Source: Myxococcus qinghaiensis
GTDB lineage: Bacteria; Myxococcota; Myxococcia; Myxococcales; Myxococcaceae
Direction of reading: 5' to 3'
DNA: 64,000 bases
Assembly: GCF_024198215.1 (NCBI RefSeq)
Contig: NZ_JAKCFA010000023.1
Coordinates: forward strand, 62,001-126,000
Below the pieces are notes generated by a model. It did no database searches. It saw nothing but the letters and a program-made list of their open reading frames with translations, and had not been told where the DNA came from. A program made the position numbers and the translations under genes. This document shows positions 7,189-15,318 of the stretch, in pieces. Every line of letters starts with the position of its first letter. Position 1 is the first letter of the stretch.

Positions 7189-8747
7189 GGAGCCTCCTCT
7201 GCGTGCCCGCGGAAGGCGGGCGAAACCACGACGTGATGAAGGAGCTCGCGGAGCGTTCCCGCCTTCCAGGTGGCTGCCAGCCTGGCGACTCGCGGCTCGT
7301 CTTCCGGCACCAGGCTGCGGCGCATGGCGAAGCTGTACAGCTTCCGCGGCGCGCAATCGCCGAGCCGCGAATCCTCCGAGAGCAGCGGCAGCAGCTCCGA
7401 CACGTTGGCGATGGGGATGCCCTCGTAGACGCCGCTCGAGTCGATGGGGTGCCCCTCGTCCAGGGTGCGGTAGCGACCCACCGGGTCGAAGTTCTCCAGG
7501 CTGAGTCCGAGCGGGTCGAGCATGTTGTGGCAGCCCGCGCAGGACGGATTTCGCCGGTGCGCCTCCAGTCGCTCACGCACGGTCCTGGGCGACTGGCCCT
7601 CCTCCGGTGGAAGCTCCGTGACGACTCCTGGCGGAGGCGTCATGTCGGTGCAGAAGAGCGACGTGATGACGCCCTTGGCGCGAGCGGTGGGCGAGGTGCG
7701 GTCGCTGTGTGAGCTGAGCGCCAGGTAGGCCGGCAGCGTCAGGAAGCCGCGACGCTGAAAGGTCGTCGGGTCGGCGGCGAGCAGCGGCTGGATGGCCGTG
7801 TTCGCCGGGTGCGGGGCCAGGAACACCTCTCTCCAGGGCGTGGTCCCCGTCACGAAGCCGGACAAGAAGGCGTTGGCCTGCGCTTCGACTCCCTTCGCCA
7901 CCTCCGGCGTCCATTGGGGGAAGCGGCTGGTGTCCACGTTGTGGCTCGACAGCCGCACGGTGCCGAGCCACTGGCCGAGGAACTGGGAGACGAAGCGCTG
8001 ACCTCGAGGATCCGCCAGCATCCTGTCCGTCATGGCGATGAGCTCCGCGTCCTCGTCGAGCTTGCCGCTCTCGGCGAGGGCGAGCAGCGCGTCGTCGGGC
8101 ATGGAGCCCCAGAGCAGGTAGGAGAGGCGGCTCGCCAGCGCCGCGGATTCGAGCTCGCTCTTGCTCGGTCCGGGACGCTCGATGCGCAGGAAGAACGACG
8201 GACTGCTGAGCATCACCCGGAGCACGTGCGCGACCGCGTCCACATGGCCCAGCTCCAGTGACTGTCTCGCCTTCTGGTAGGTCGCCAGGTACGCGTCCAC
8301 CTCTTCGGCGTCGAGGGAGCGGCGAAACGCGCGGCGACCCAGCGTCGTCACGAGGGACTTGGGACATTCAGCGTCCGTGTCGCTCGCGGGAGTGCAGGTG
8401 ACCAGACGCGCGGTCAGCTCGGGCGACTCGAAGGCCTTGGCCACCACGTCGCGGGCGGCGTTGAAGACCGCTTCACTTTGAACCTCCGACAGGGAGGCGA
8501 GCACGCCCACGTTCGCGTCGAACTCGGACGATGAGGCCGCTGGGAAGTAGTCGGCTGGCCGAGACGTGACTCCGAGCAGGTCCTGAACCGTCGCGTTGTA
8601 TTCCGACGCGGTCAGCAGATGCGCCGGCAGCGTCTCGCCCTCACCTCGGTTCGAGTCCGACAGGGAGAGAAAGGAAGAGCCCTCACATGCCGAGAGCCCG
8701 AGAAGAAGACAGACCCCCACACGTTTGGAGGCTGAGTCGAGACGCAT
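7185..8747 (-). CDS. DUF1592/DUF1588 (PSD/PSCyt-type) lipoprotein with CxxCH
   Basis: 520 residues from ATG 8747, preceded by AGGAG at the right distance. The lipobox is LSAC. Domains in order: DUF1587-like (HLLTASEYNATVQDLLG), DUF1595/1592 (GRRAFRRSLDAEEVDAYLATY, then RLSYLLWGSMPDDALLALAESG), DUF1588 with the haem motif CAGCH and MLDPLGLSLENFDPVGRYRT, and DUF1585 at the end (LRELLHHVVVSPAFRGH). This is the standard partner of DUF1552 proteins in Planctomycetes, Verrucomicrobia and myxobacteria. The family is exported and presumed to do redox or degradation chemistry on polymers, which is not proved. It is the first gene of the operon and faces the ECF sigma factor across 253 bases. Confidence 0.85.
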   Translation of the reverse strand: MRLDSASKRVGVCLLLGLSACEGSSFLSLSDSNRGEGETLPAHLLTASEYNATVQDLLGVTSRPADYFPAASSSEFDANVGVLASLSEVQSEAVFNAARDVVAKAFESPELTARLVTCTPASDTDAECPKSLVTTLGRRAFRRSLDAEEVDAYLATYQKARQSLELGHVDAVAHVLRVMLSSPSFFLRIERPGPSKSELESAALASRLSYLLWGSMPDDALLALAESGKLDEDAELIAMTDRMLADPRGQRFVSQFLGQWLGTVRLSSHNVDTSRFPQWTPEVAKGVEAQANAFLSGFVTGTTPWREVFLAPHPANTAIQPLLAADPTTFQRRGFLTLPAYLALSSHSDRTSPTARAKGVITSLFCTDMTPPPGVVTELPPEEGQSPRTVRERLEAHRRNPSCAGCHNMLDPLGLSLENFDPVGRYRTLDEGHPIDSSGVYEGIPIANVSELLPLLSEDSRLGDCAPRKLYSFAMRRSLVPEDEPRVARLAATWKAGTLRELLHHVVVSPAFRGHAEEAP

Positions 8748-9000
8748 GGTCGCTCCTTGCAGAGGCGCGGAGGGGGACGGGTTTCCTGGCTGTGGAGTCG
8801 AGCGGGGGGATGGCCTCTGCAACGCTGCTGTAGAGACTCGGGCTGCGGATTTCGGCTCAACGAAATCGACGAGACGGAGTCGCTCGTTCGCGGAAGTGGA
8901 GGCAGGCGGCGCCTGGTGTAGGCGAAGGAAGCACGTGCCTTTCGCTCGCACTCGCCTGGTTGGTGTGAGCCGTTTTGGGCGGTAGTGTCTCTAGAGGGCC
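8748..9000. promoter_or_regulatory. Divergent intergenic region between the DUF1592 operon and the ECF sigma gene
   Basis: 253 bases between two divergent start codons. It must hold promoters for the minus-strand envelope operon and the plus-strand sigma-factor operon. I cannot name exact boxes. The plus-strand start is preceded by gagggcc, an acceptable ribosome site; the minus-strand start is preceded by ggag. The arrangement makes the ECF sigma factor a candidate controller of both sides. Confidence 0.45.
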
Positions 9001-9546
9001 ATGTCCGTACCCGGGCGACTCATTCCATTGCACCAGGACGCCGCTGAGGTGGAGGTCGATCCGGCCGACCTCACCGCCGTGGTTCGGGCATACCGTCCCT
9101 ATGTCGCGGGGGTGGTGAAGCGCATGTTGGGACGTGACGACGAGGTCGACGACATCGTGCAGGACACCTTCGTGCGCGCCATCGATGGCCTCAAGCGGCT
9201 CGAAAACCCCCTGCGGGTGAAGCCCTACCTGGCGTCGACGGCGGTGCGGCTGACGCTGCGCCGGCTGCGCAGGCGGCGACTGCAGCGCGCTTTCGGCCTG
9301 TGGGAGCGTTGGCACCCCACGCTGCTCTCCACGCCCCGCGCCAACGGCGAGCACATGGCGCTGTTGAGTGACGTGTATCGGGTGCTCGACAGCAGGTCCG
9401 CGGACGAGCAGGTAGCGTGGAGCCTGCGCTATCTCGAAGGGGAGCGGCTGGAGCGCGTCGCCGAGCTGTTGGGCTGCTCGATCTCAACGGCCAAACGACG
9501 CATCGCCGCGGTGGATGCGGCGATGGAGGAGGCGCACCGTGACTGA
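9001..9546 (+). CDS. ECF-type RNA polymerase sigma factor
   Basis: 181 residues. Region 2 is clear: YRPYVAGVVKRMLGRDDEVDDIVQDTFVRAIDGL, including the DDIVQDTF core-binding/-10 motif. A basic linker (RRLRRRRLQRAF) leads to region 4 with WSLRYLEGERLERVAELLGCSISTAKRRIAA, the -35 reading helix-turn-helix. The order sigma factor, FecR-like regulator, envelope protein suggests a cell-surface signalling unit in which the FecR protein holds the sigma factor until a signal arrives, as in other FecI/FecR systems, although no TonB receptor is present here. It ends 8 bases inside the next gene, indicating coupling. Confidence 0.9.
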   Translation: MSVPGRLIPLHQDAAEVEVDPADLTAVVRAYRPYVAGVVKRMLGRDDEVDDIVQDTFVRAIDGLKRLENPLRVKPYLASTAVRLTLRRLRRRRLQRAFGLWERWHPTLLSTPRANGEHMALLSDVYRVLDSRSADEQVAWSLRYLEGERLERVAELLGCSISTAKRRIAAVDAAMEEAHRD

Positions 9547-10675
9547 ACGGCACCAGCGTTGGGCTGAGGCGGCGCGCTCGCTCGAACCGCAGTACTCGAC
9601 CCACGAGGCGACCCTGTTCGAGGCCGAGGTGCGCCGGCGCTACCGTCAGAGGGAGGTGCGCAAGCGGGTGGCGCTGTCCGGGGTTGGCGTCGCGGTGCTC
9701 GTGCTGGTCGCGCTCTTCATCCCTTCGAAGTCGAGCGGGCCCGGCGTCCCCGAGGTCGTCATTGGTGAAGACGCGCGGGTGGTGATGCCCATCGGCGCGC
9801 CGGTGCGCACCCTCCGCTCGGAGCCGGGACTTTTGTGGCTGGAGCTGGAGCGCGGCGTCATGCACTTCAGGGTCGCCCCGCAGCATGGGCGGCTGGTGCG
9901 GGTGTCGGCTGGCGCGGTGGAGGTCGAGGTGGTCGGCACCGCGTTTTCGGTCACTCGCGACGACACGCAGGTGAGCGTGGTCGTCACCGAGGGCCGCGTT
10001 CGGGTGCGCGCCGGAGCTCGGGAGACGTTGCTGGCGGCGGGCGAGCAGGGCGCCTTCCGCGTGGAGGCACTCGCCCCTGAAGCCGTTGACGCGCCCGCCG
10101 TGCCTGACGACGTGACGACCGAGGCGAGCAAGGACGGGGGTGTGCCCGCGATGTCCGAGGCGCCGAGCGTGGCGCAGGCACCGCAGCCCCCGGGCAGGAA
10201 GAGCGTGCGTCGTCCGGCCACCTGGCGAGCGCACGCCGAGCAAGGGGATTTCCAGACGGCATGGTCGGCGCTGCAGCGCGAGGGCGCTCCCGAGGACGAG
10301 CCTGGAGATCTGCTCCGCGCCGCCGACGTGGCCCGTCTCAGCGGACACCCCGAGGCTTCGCTCACGCCGCTGCGCAGGGTGCTGTCGCGCTTTCGCGGGG
10401 ACCCGCGTGCGTCGCTCGCCGCCTTCACCCTCGGTCGGGTGCTGCTGGACGACCTGGGCAACCCGCGAGAGGCGGCCGACGCGTTTCTGGAGGCGCACGC
10501 ACTGGCTCCGAAGGGCCCGCTCGCCCCCGACGCGCTCGCCCGCGCCGTCGAGGCCCAGGCCCAGGCGGGAGATGTCGCGGCGGCCCGCGGCACCGCCGAG
10601 CGCTTCGTCGAAGAGTTTCCGCAGTCGCGGCGAATCGACGCCGTGAGACAGTGGGGGAGGCTCGAAGCACCGTGA
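9539..10675 (+). CDS. FecR-domain anti-sigma-like protein with C-terminal TPR region
   Basis: About 378 residues from GTG 9539, which sits 8 bases after GGAGGAG and inside the sigma gene. A cytosolic N-terminus of about 45 residues precedes one membrane helix (VALSGVGVAVLVLVALFI). A FecR domain follows (VVIGEDARVVMPIGAPVRTL, VEVVGTAFSVTRDDTQVSVVVTEGRVRV). After a Pro/Ala linker, the C-terminal 150 residues look like tetratricopeptide repeats (SLAAFTLGRVLLDDLGNPREAADAFLEAHALAP), as in tol-pal YbgF-like proteins. Such FecR-TPR proteins usually follow an ECF sigma gene in myxobacteria. It is likely an inner-membrane regulator of the sigma factor; the TPR part may sense or bind an envelope partner. 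Confidence 0.85.
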   Translation: MTERHQRWAEAARSLEPQYSTHEATLFEAEVRRRYRQREVRKRVALSGVGVAVLVLVALFIPSKSSGPGVPEVVIGEDARVVMPIGAPVRTLRSEPGLLWLELERGVMHFRVAPQHGRLVRVSAGAVEVEVVGTAFSVTRDDTQVSVVVTEGRVRVRAGARETLLAAGEQGAFRVEALAPEAVDAPAVPDDVTTEASKDGGVPAMSEAPSVAQAPQPPGRKSVRRPATWRAHAEQGDFQTAWSALQREGAPEDEPGDLLRAADVARLSGHPEASLTPLRRVLSRFRGDPRASLAAFTLGRVLLDDLGNPREAADAFLEAHALAPKGPLAPDALARAVEAQAQAGDVAAARGTAERFVEEFPQSRRIDAVRQWGRLEAP

Positions 10676-10727
10676 TGTCCCTTCTTCCGTCCGGGTCCTC
10701 CGGCGCTGCGCAGGTGGCCCTGGCGTG

Positions 10728-11687
10728 ATGGTCGCAGTGGTGTGGTGGGTGGCCGCCGTCTCGCTGTCCGGCTCGGGCAGCGTGGCGATGAGCGCCACCG
10801 GTTGCCCACCCGGCGTCGAACCGGAGCTGCGCCGGCTGCTGGCGATTGAGCTCAAGGTGCCCGTCGACGCGACATCCGGCGCGGGTGACACGCGGGTGAC
10901 CGTCGACTGCACGGCGCCGCGCTACACGGTGGCGCTGGAGGTGTTGGACCGAAAGCCCGAGCAGTTCGAGGTCGACATCTCCGACGTCAGCGCGCTGGCT
11001 GTTCCACGGACGGTCGCGTTGTTGGTGGCCGAAGCCGCCGCGCGGCTGTGGTCGTCGCCCCCCGCCGAGCCGCCGCTCCCGCCGGTCGAGCCTCCGCCTC
11101 CTCTCGAGCTTCCTCCTCCTCCCGAGCTCCCGCCTGTTCCCCAGGCGCCGCCCACGCTGCAGGCCCTGCCCGTTCCCATCGATGAGCCGGGCCGGGTGCA
11201 GCTCGGCCTGTTTGGCGTCGGCCGCTTGGGGGAGGTGCCGTTGTTGGGTGGGGGCCTCGCGGCGGATGTGCGGCTTGGGAGTCGGGTGGGTCTGCGCCTC
11301 GACGTGGCGGCGCTGCGGGGGAGCGCACAGCGGACCTCGGGCTCGGTGTTGGCGACGCTGGTCGATGGCGGGGTCACCTTCGATGTGCGGACCGAGCGGG
11401 AGCGGTGGATGGTTCGGGGTGGCGTGGGGCTGCGTTGCGGACTCGGGGAACTCGAGGGCCTGCCGTCGGAAGGGCATGTGGGGGCTGTGACGCGCGGCGT
11501 GCTCTGGGGTCCCCAGGCGGGAGTGAGCGGCGAGTGGCGACCGTGGGGATGGCTTGCGCTGGGGCTGGGGCTTGATGGAGGCGTCTGGGTGCCGCGCCTG
11601 GATGGCACCGTGGTGGGCGAGTCGCCTGTTCGCGTCGGCGGTGCCTTCGGTGCGCTCTGGTTCTCGGGTGGCGTGCGCGGGTGGTAG
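10728..11687 (+). CDS. Secreted or outer-membrane protein, third gene of the sigma-FecR unit
   Basis: About 319 residues. ATG 10728 (or GTG 10725) opens a signal peptide (WWVAAVSLSGSGSVAMSA). Residues to about 100 form a small alpha/beta domain with two cysteines (GCPPGVE, VTVDCTAP), a proline-rich spacer (PPLPPVEPPPPLELPPPPELPP) crosses the periplasm, and the rest has amphipathic strands with glycine and tryptophan, ending in VRGW, fitting a small beta-barrel. I do not recognise a family name. Similar three-gene sets (ECF, FecR-TPR, outer-membrane protein) are common in myxobacteria, so this protein may present the signal. The start codon is 52 bases after the FecR stop. Confidence 0.6.
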   Translation: MVAVVWWVAAVSLSGSGSVAMSATGCPPGVEPELRRLLAIELKVPVDATSGAGDTRVTVDCTAPRYTVALEVLDRKPEQFEVDISDVSALAVPRTVALLVAEAAARLWSSPPAEPPLPPVEPPPPLELPPPPELPPVPQAPPTLQALPVPIDEPGRVQLGLFGVGRLGEVPLLGGGLAADVRLGSRVGLRLDVAALRGSAQRTSGSVLATLVDGGVTFDVRTERERWMVRGGVGLRCGLGELEGLPSEGHVGAVTRGVLWGPQAGVSGEWRPWGWLALGLGLDGGVWVPRLDGTVVGESPVRVGGAFGALWFSGGVRGW

Positions 11688-11700
11688 ATTGGCGAAACCG

Positions 11701-13617
11701 ATGCGCGGACGTTCGCCCGACATGTTGGTGCTGGCGCTGCTGCTGTCGGGGTGCGAGTCGTTCACGCTGGGCGGCGCTGGGGTGGTCCTCGGTCCCGGCC
11801 CGCAGCTGTGTCGGGAGGCGTCACTCCCCCAAGTGACTCCGCTGTTCACCGAGGGCCCCGCGGAGACTGGCCCCATCATCCACCGCCGCGAGGACGGCGT
11901 CCTCGTCACCGAGGTCTCCGGGCGGGTGCGCGGCCGTCATGAGCGCGAGGACCGCTCCAGTTTCTTCACCACGCGCTCGTTCGAGAACCGGAGCTACCGG
12001 CTCGTGGTCGAAGACGCTGTTGCGGCTGGCCGTTCCGAAATCAAAGTCACCTACTACCCCCTCGTTGACGTCTCGATGTACGGCCCTGGCACCAACTTCC
12101 GCAGCTGGAAGATGTATGGCTTTGAGGGGAACCAGAACGGGGGCTACACCTTTCACGTCAACCAAGGGATGCGTCAGGTATCGCCGCGACAGTTGGAGCA
12201 GACGGTGACCGACAACGCCCGCGAAGGACGGGCGCTGCTCGTGGGTGACATCCTCGACTTCGAGCTCGGCATCTACCTTGCCGGCGCCGATGCCATGGAC
12301 CCCAACCCCATTGCCGGCGGGTCGGCCTATTTCTCGGACACCTTCCGCTACCAGGTCGGCCTCGGTGGGCTCACGCCGGAGAACTTCGACTCCACGGGGA
12401 TGTTGGGGCCTTCTGCTGAGGCCCGTCTCGGCGGGGGCACCACCGTGCCCTTCGTCGCGCTCGCCGACGGCACCCCGGTCGCGCCGAAGTACGCGTTTTC
12501 GCAGTTGGCGCTCAACATCCAGTGGCCACATCCGCAGGGGTTTCTCGAAGGCCGCAGGCTCTTCTACACGGAGCTCGACACGGGGGCCCACGTCGAGGCG
12601 GGCAACCCGCCCCTGCCGTTGCAGGGTGTGCTGGGGCCGCTGTTCAATGCCCGCAGTTGCGTCGCCTGTCATTCCTTCAACGGCCGTGGCGTGTTACCGC
12701 CGGTGGGAGAGCAGGTGCAATCGCTGGTGCTCAGGTTGACTGGCGAGCCGGACTTTGGAGACCAGCTTCAGCCGCAGGAGGCCCCTGTATGGCTTTCGCG
12801 CTTCGAGCCGCTGTCGGTGACGCTCAGCGATGGTGAAGTGGTGACGCTGCAGCGGCCGGTGTTCGACGCCGGACGGCCGCTGCGCGCGTCGGCGCGGCTG
12901 GCACCAGCGCTGGTCGGCCTGGGGTTGCTGGAGGCGGTCGACGAGTCGACGCTCCTGGCGGTGGCCGACGAGAACGACTGCGACGGGGACGGCATCTCGG
13001 GTCGCCCTGGGCTGAGCAGGGGCTCGCCGGGTGAAGAACCGAGGCTCGGTCGCTTTGGCTGGAAGGCCGAGCACCCCTCGGTCTCCGCGCAGGTCGACGC
13101 CGAGCTTGAGGCCCACCTCGGAGTGGGCGAGACGGCGAGTGCGTTCGGCGGCGAAGAACGGTCTCGCCTCGTCGCGTATCTGCGGCTGCTCGGGGTCATG
13201 CCCCAGCGTGTGACTGCGCCGGAGCAGGTCCGTCGCGGCGCGGAGGTGTTCGCCGCGGTGGGGTGTGGTGCCTGTCACCTGCGCGAGCTGACGACGGGGA
13301 GGAGGCACCCGTTCGAGGAGCTCCGCGCGCAGACGGTGCATCCCTACACCGACCTGTTGCTTCACGACATGGGCGCGGGGCTGGCGGACGACTCAGGCCT
13401 GCCCGAGGCGAGTGAATGGCGTACGGCTCCGCTGTGGGGCCTGGGCTTCACGGCGCAGGTATCAGGCGCCGTCAACCTGCTGCACGACGGGCGGGCCGGC
13501 TCTGTGCTCGAGGCGGTGCTGTGGCATGGCGGGGAAGCGCAGAAGGCGCGGGACGCGGTGGTGGCGCTGCCGCGAGAAGACCGCCTGGCGCTGCTCGCCT
13601 TCCTCGACAGTCTCTGA
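11701..13617 (+). CDS. Di-haem oxidoreductase lipoprotein (DUF1111/DHOR family)
   Basis: 638 residues from ATG 11701, the last gene of the sigma-factor operon (13 bases after the previous stop). The lipobox is LSGC. The N-terminal 200 residues are extra and unassigned; a DHOR-family region follows with two c-type haem motifs, CVACH (about residue 320) and CGACH (about residue 523). It contains the family phrases DGDGISGRPG, GRFGWKAEHPS and EWRTAPLWGLG, and ends in LLHDGRA, EAVLWHGGEA and LLAFLDSL. The family resembles bacterial di-haem peroxidases and is annotated as thiol oxidoreductase, but true substrates are unknown. Its C-terminus closely matches that of the second DHOR gene at 29820-31298, so the two are paralogues. 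Confidence 0.85.
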   Translation: MRGRSPDMLVLALLLSGCESFTLGGAGVVLGPGPQLCREASLPQVTPLFTEGPAETGPIIHRREDGVLVTEVSGRVRGRHEREDRSSFFTTRSFENRSYRLVVEDAVAAGRSEIKVTYYPLVDVSMYGPGTNFRSWKMYGFEGNQNGGYTFHVNQGMRQVSPRQLEQTVTDNAREGRALLVGDILDFELGIYLAGADAMDPNPIAGGSAYFSDTFRYQVGLGGLTPENFDSTGMLGPSAEARLGGGTTVPFVALADGTPVAPKYAFSQLALNIQWPHPQGFLEGRRLFYTELDTGAHVEAGNPPLPLQGVLGPLFNARSCVACHSFNGRGVLPPVGEQVQSLVLRLTGEPDFGDQLQPQEAPVWLSRFEPLSVTLSDGEVVTLQRPVFDAGRPLRASARLAPALVGLGLLEAVDESTLLAVADENDCDGDGISGRPGLSRGSPGEEPRLGRFGWKAEHPSVSAQVDAELEAHLGVGETASAFGGEERSRLVAYLRLLGVMPQRVTAPEQVRRGAEVFAAVGCGACHLRELTTGRRHPFEELRAQTVHPYTDLLLHDMGAGLADDSGLPEASEWRTAPLWGLGFTAQVSGAVNLLHDGRAGSVLEAVLWHGGEAQKARDAVVALPREDRLALLAFLDSL

Positions 13618-14025
13618 CGCTGGCGCTACTGGGCGGCTCCCACATTCACGAGGCGTCCATTTCCCAACCTGTTCGCGGGATGCGCGAGTCCAGAGCAGGG
13701 CCTGGATGTTTCCGTCTTCGCGGGTCCGACGTCAGGCCTGTACTTCGTGGTGGTGGACCAGGGTTTTCACCGCTGCGGCGGTCCGAGTGGACGTGTCCTC
13801 GATTGGTGGGAAGTCTATGCGGTGACTTCCCAAGGCGTTGTGGGGGATCCTCTCCCCGAGTTCACTCCGGACAAAGAGGTTGCTCCATCCACGCCAGTTG
13901 CTCCACCTGCCTCGCCTCCGTCTCCTCCCGAGGCGTCGACCTCCCCTGCGACACCAGCGTCACCCGCCAGCCCAGTGCCAGTTCCACTCGCACCGGTACA
14001 ATTTCATCTGGAGAATCGATTCTAA
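13618..14025 (+). pseudogene. Start-less reading frame, probable lipoprotein remnant
   Basis: The frame is open for 136 codons directly after the DHOR stop codon and has no usable start near its beginning; the first GTG is at 13747. Its middle reads like real protein: LFAGCASPEQGLDVSVFAGPT, then LYFVVVDQGFHRCGGPSG and DWWEVYAVTSQGVVGDP, ending in a Pro/Ser/Ala-rich tail. LFAGC resembles a lipobox, but the preceding hydrophobic stretch (LTLALLGG) lies in another frame, as expected if a base was gained or lost near 13650. Codons ending in A or T are commoner than in the neighbours. Its stop TAA overlaps the stop TAG of the convergent gene at 14022. A real gene starting at 13747 cannot be excluded. 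Confidence 0.35.
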
Positions 14026-14789
14026 AGGAGCCGGTCCATCCCGCGTGTGACGCCGATGAATTCGCGCACGCGGCGAATGGCGAGCAGCGTGCCTTCCACG
14101 TAAGGCGTCGCTCCGGGCCCACCGTCATACGAGAGGGTCAGCCGTTCATCCTGTCGCCCGAAGCGAATCTCCAGACCGATGGTGTAGCCTGGAAGGCGAA
14201 TCGAGTGGATGCGCGACTGGTTCACTGTCGCGCCTCGCGCGGTGACGTCCCCCACGGTCTTCTCCACAGGGACTTCCACGTCGGGAGACCGAACCTCGGT
14301 GAGTCGCGCCGCCAGCTCGCGTGCCATGCCGCTGGGAGCATCCATCTTCCCCGCGTAGGCGCTGTCGATGATTTCCCACGATGACAAATGCTGTGCGGCT
14401 TCGAGGGCAAAACGCTGGAGCAGGGCCGCGGTGATGGCGAAGTTGCCGATGGCGAGCACGCCGACCTTGGCGCTCCTGGCCGCCTCGTCGATTTCCCGGA
14501 CCGCGTCGTCGGTCAGCCCCGAGCTGCCGATGACAGCGTGGCGTCCCGCGCGTACAGCGGCGAGCACGTTGTCCTTCACGGCCACGGCGCTGGTGTAGTC
14601 GACGAAGACGTCGGATGGGACCGCCAGCGCTTCCTCGACGGAGCCGCTGATGGTCAATCGACCCAGGGGTTCTCCACGGGCACTGCGTGCCACCGCCGCC
14701 ACCAGATCGAGGTCATCGGCGGCTTCGATGGCCGCCGCGAGGGGCTGGCCCACCCAACCTGTCACTCCCGCTACGCAGACACGAATCAT
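14022..14789 (-). CDS. Dihydrodipicolinate reductase-like protein without the usual catalytic histidines
   Basis: 255 residues from ATG 14789. N-terminal nucleotide-binding motif GVTGWVGQP, then DYTSAVAVKDNVLAA and IGSSG, and the C-terminal domain phrase GKMDAPSGMARELAARL. These fit 4-hydroxy-tetrahydrodipicolinate reductase (DapB), which reduces a cyclic lysine/diaminopimelate precursor. In E. coli DapB the segment before KxDAPSG is EIIEAHHRH; here it is EIIDSAYAG, so the His pair (159/160) is Ala144-Tyr145 while the Lys (K148) is kept. I recall other DapB-like proteins with a tyrosine there, so this may be a separate subfamily. It stands alone, with no lysine-pathway neighbours; the housekeeping enzyme may be elsewhere. 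Confidence 0.75.
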   Translation of the reverse strand: MIRVCVAGVTGWVGQPLAAAIEAADDLDLVAAVARSARGEPLGRLTISGSVEEALAVPSDVFVDYTSAVAVKDNVLAAVRAGRHAVIGSSGLTDDAVREIDEAARSAKVGVLAIGNFAITAALLQRFALEAAQHLSSWEIIDSAYAGKMDAPSGMARELAARLTEVRSPDVEVPVEKTVGDVTARGATVNQSRIHSIRLPGYTIGLEIRFGRQDERLTLSYDGGPGATPYVEGTLLAIRRVREFIGVTRGMDRLL

Positions 14790-14996
14790 CACTCGCGCAT
14801 AGCAGGCGATGAGGCCCGGTTTCCAGGTACAGGTGCCACGACAGTCGACGAGCGCAACAACGCACGCGCCACTGTCAGAGCACCGACATGGATGTTCCTC
14901 CTGCCTGTCGGGCAATGCTCCAAGGTCATCCAACAAGCCGGGTGGTGCGCTGGTACTTGCCCCACTCCAAGCGAGTGACAGGTATGAAGTGACGCC

Positions 14997-15310
14997 ATGG
15001 CACAGACGCCCGGTCTCGATTTGGACGGCTCGAACTCGCCCAGGCCGCGCTGCTCTACATCCGCGACCGCGAGCAGGAGGACGACGTCGCCACGTACTAC
15101 GCGCGATTCTCCGATACGGCCTTCACCGTCGAAGTCTCCCACGACTTCGCGACGCGAGAAGCAGCGGACCAGTGGCTCGCCAGCGGCACAGCCCGGAACT
15201 CCGAGCGTGTGAGAATTGCCGGCAAGGGCTTCATGGTCGTCGAAGCACAAGGACGGCGACTGTTCATGGTCGCGCCTCTTCCCGAAGAGTTGAAGGCGGA
15301 CCCCGAGTAG
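14997..15310 (+). pseudogene. Small conserved-looking protein, frameshifted near its start
   Basis: ATG 14997 begins MAQTPG. The coding signal then continues in the next frame: SRFGRLELAQAALLYIRDREQ, ATYYARFSDTAFTVEVSHDF, REAADQWLASG, ending in APLPEELKADPE and TAG at 15308-15310. In that second frame there is no start codon between the stop at 14990 and GTG near 15211. Adding one base near 15011-15013 (turning cccggt into cccgggt) would restore one continuous protein of 104 residues. I cannot name the family, but the residue pattern is clearly that of a real small alpha/beta protein. It may be a sequencing error or a true recent pseudogene. Confidence 0.6.
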
Positions 15311-15318
15311 GTGCCCCG

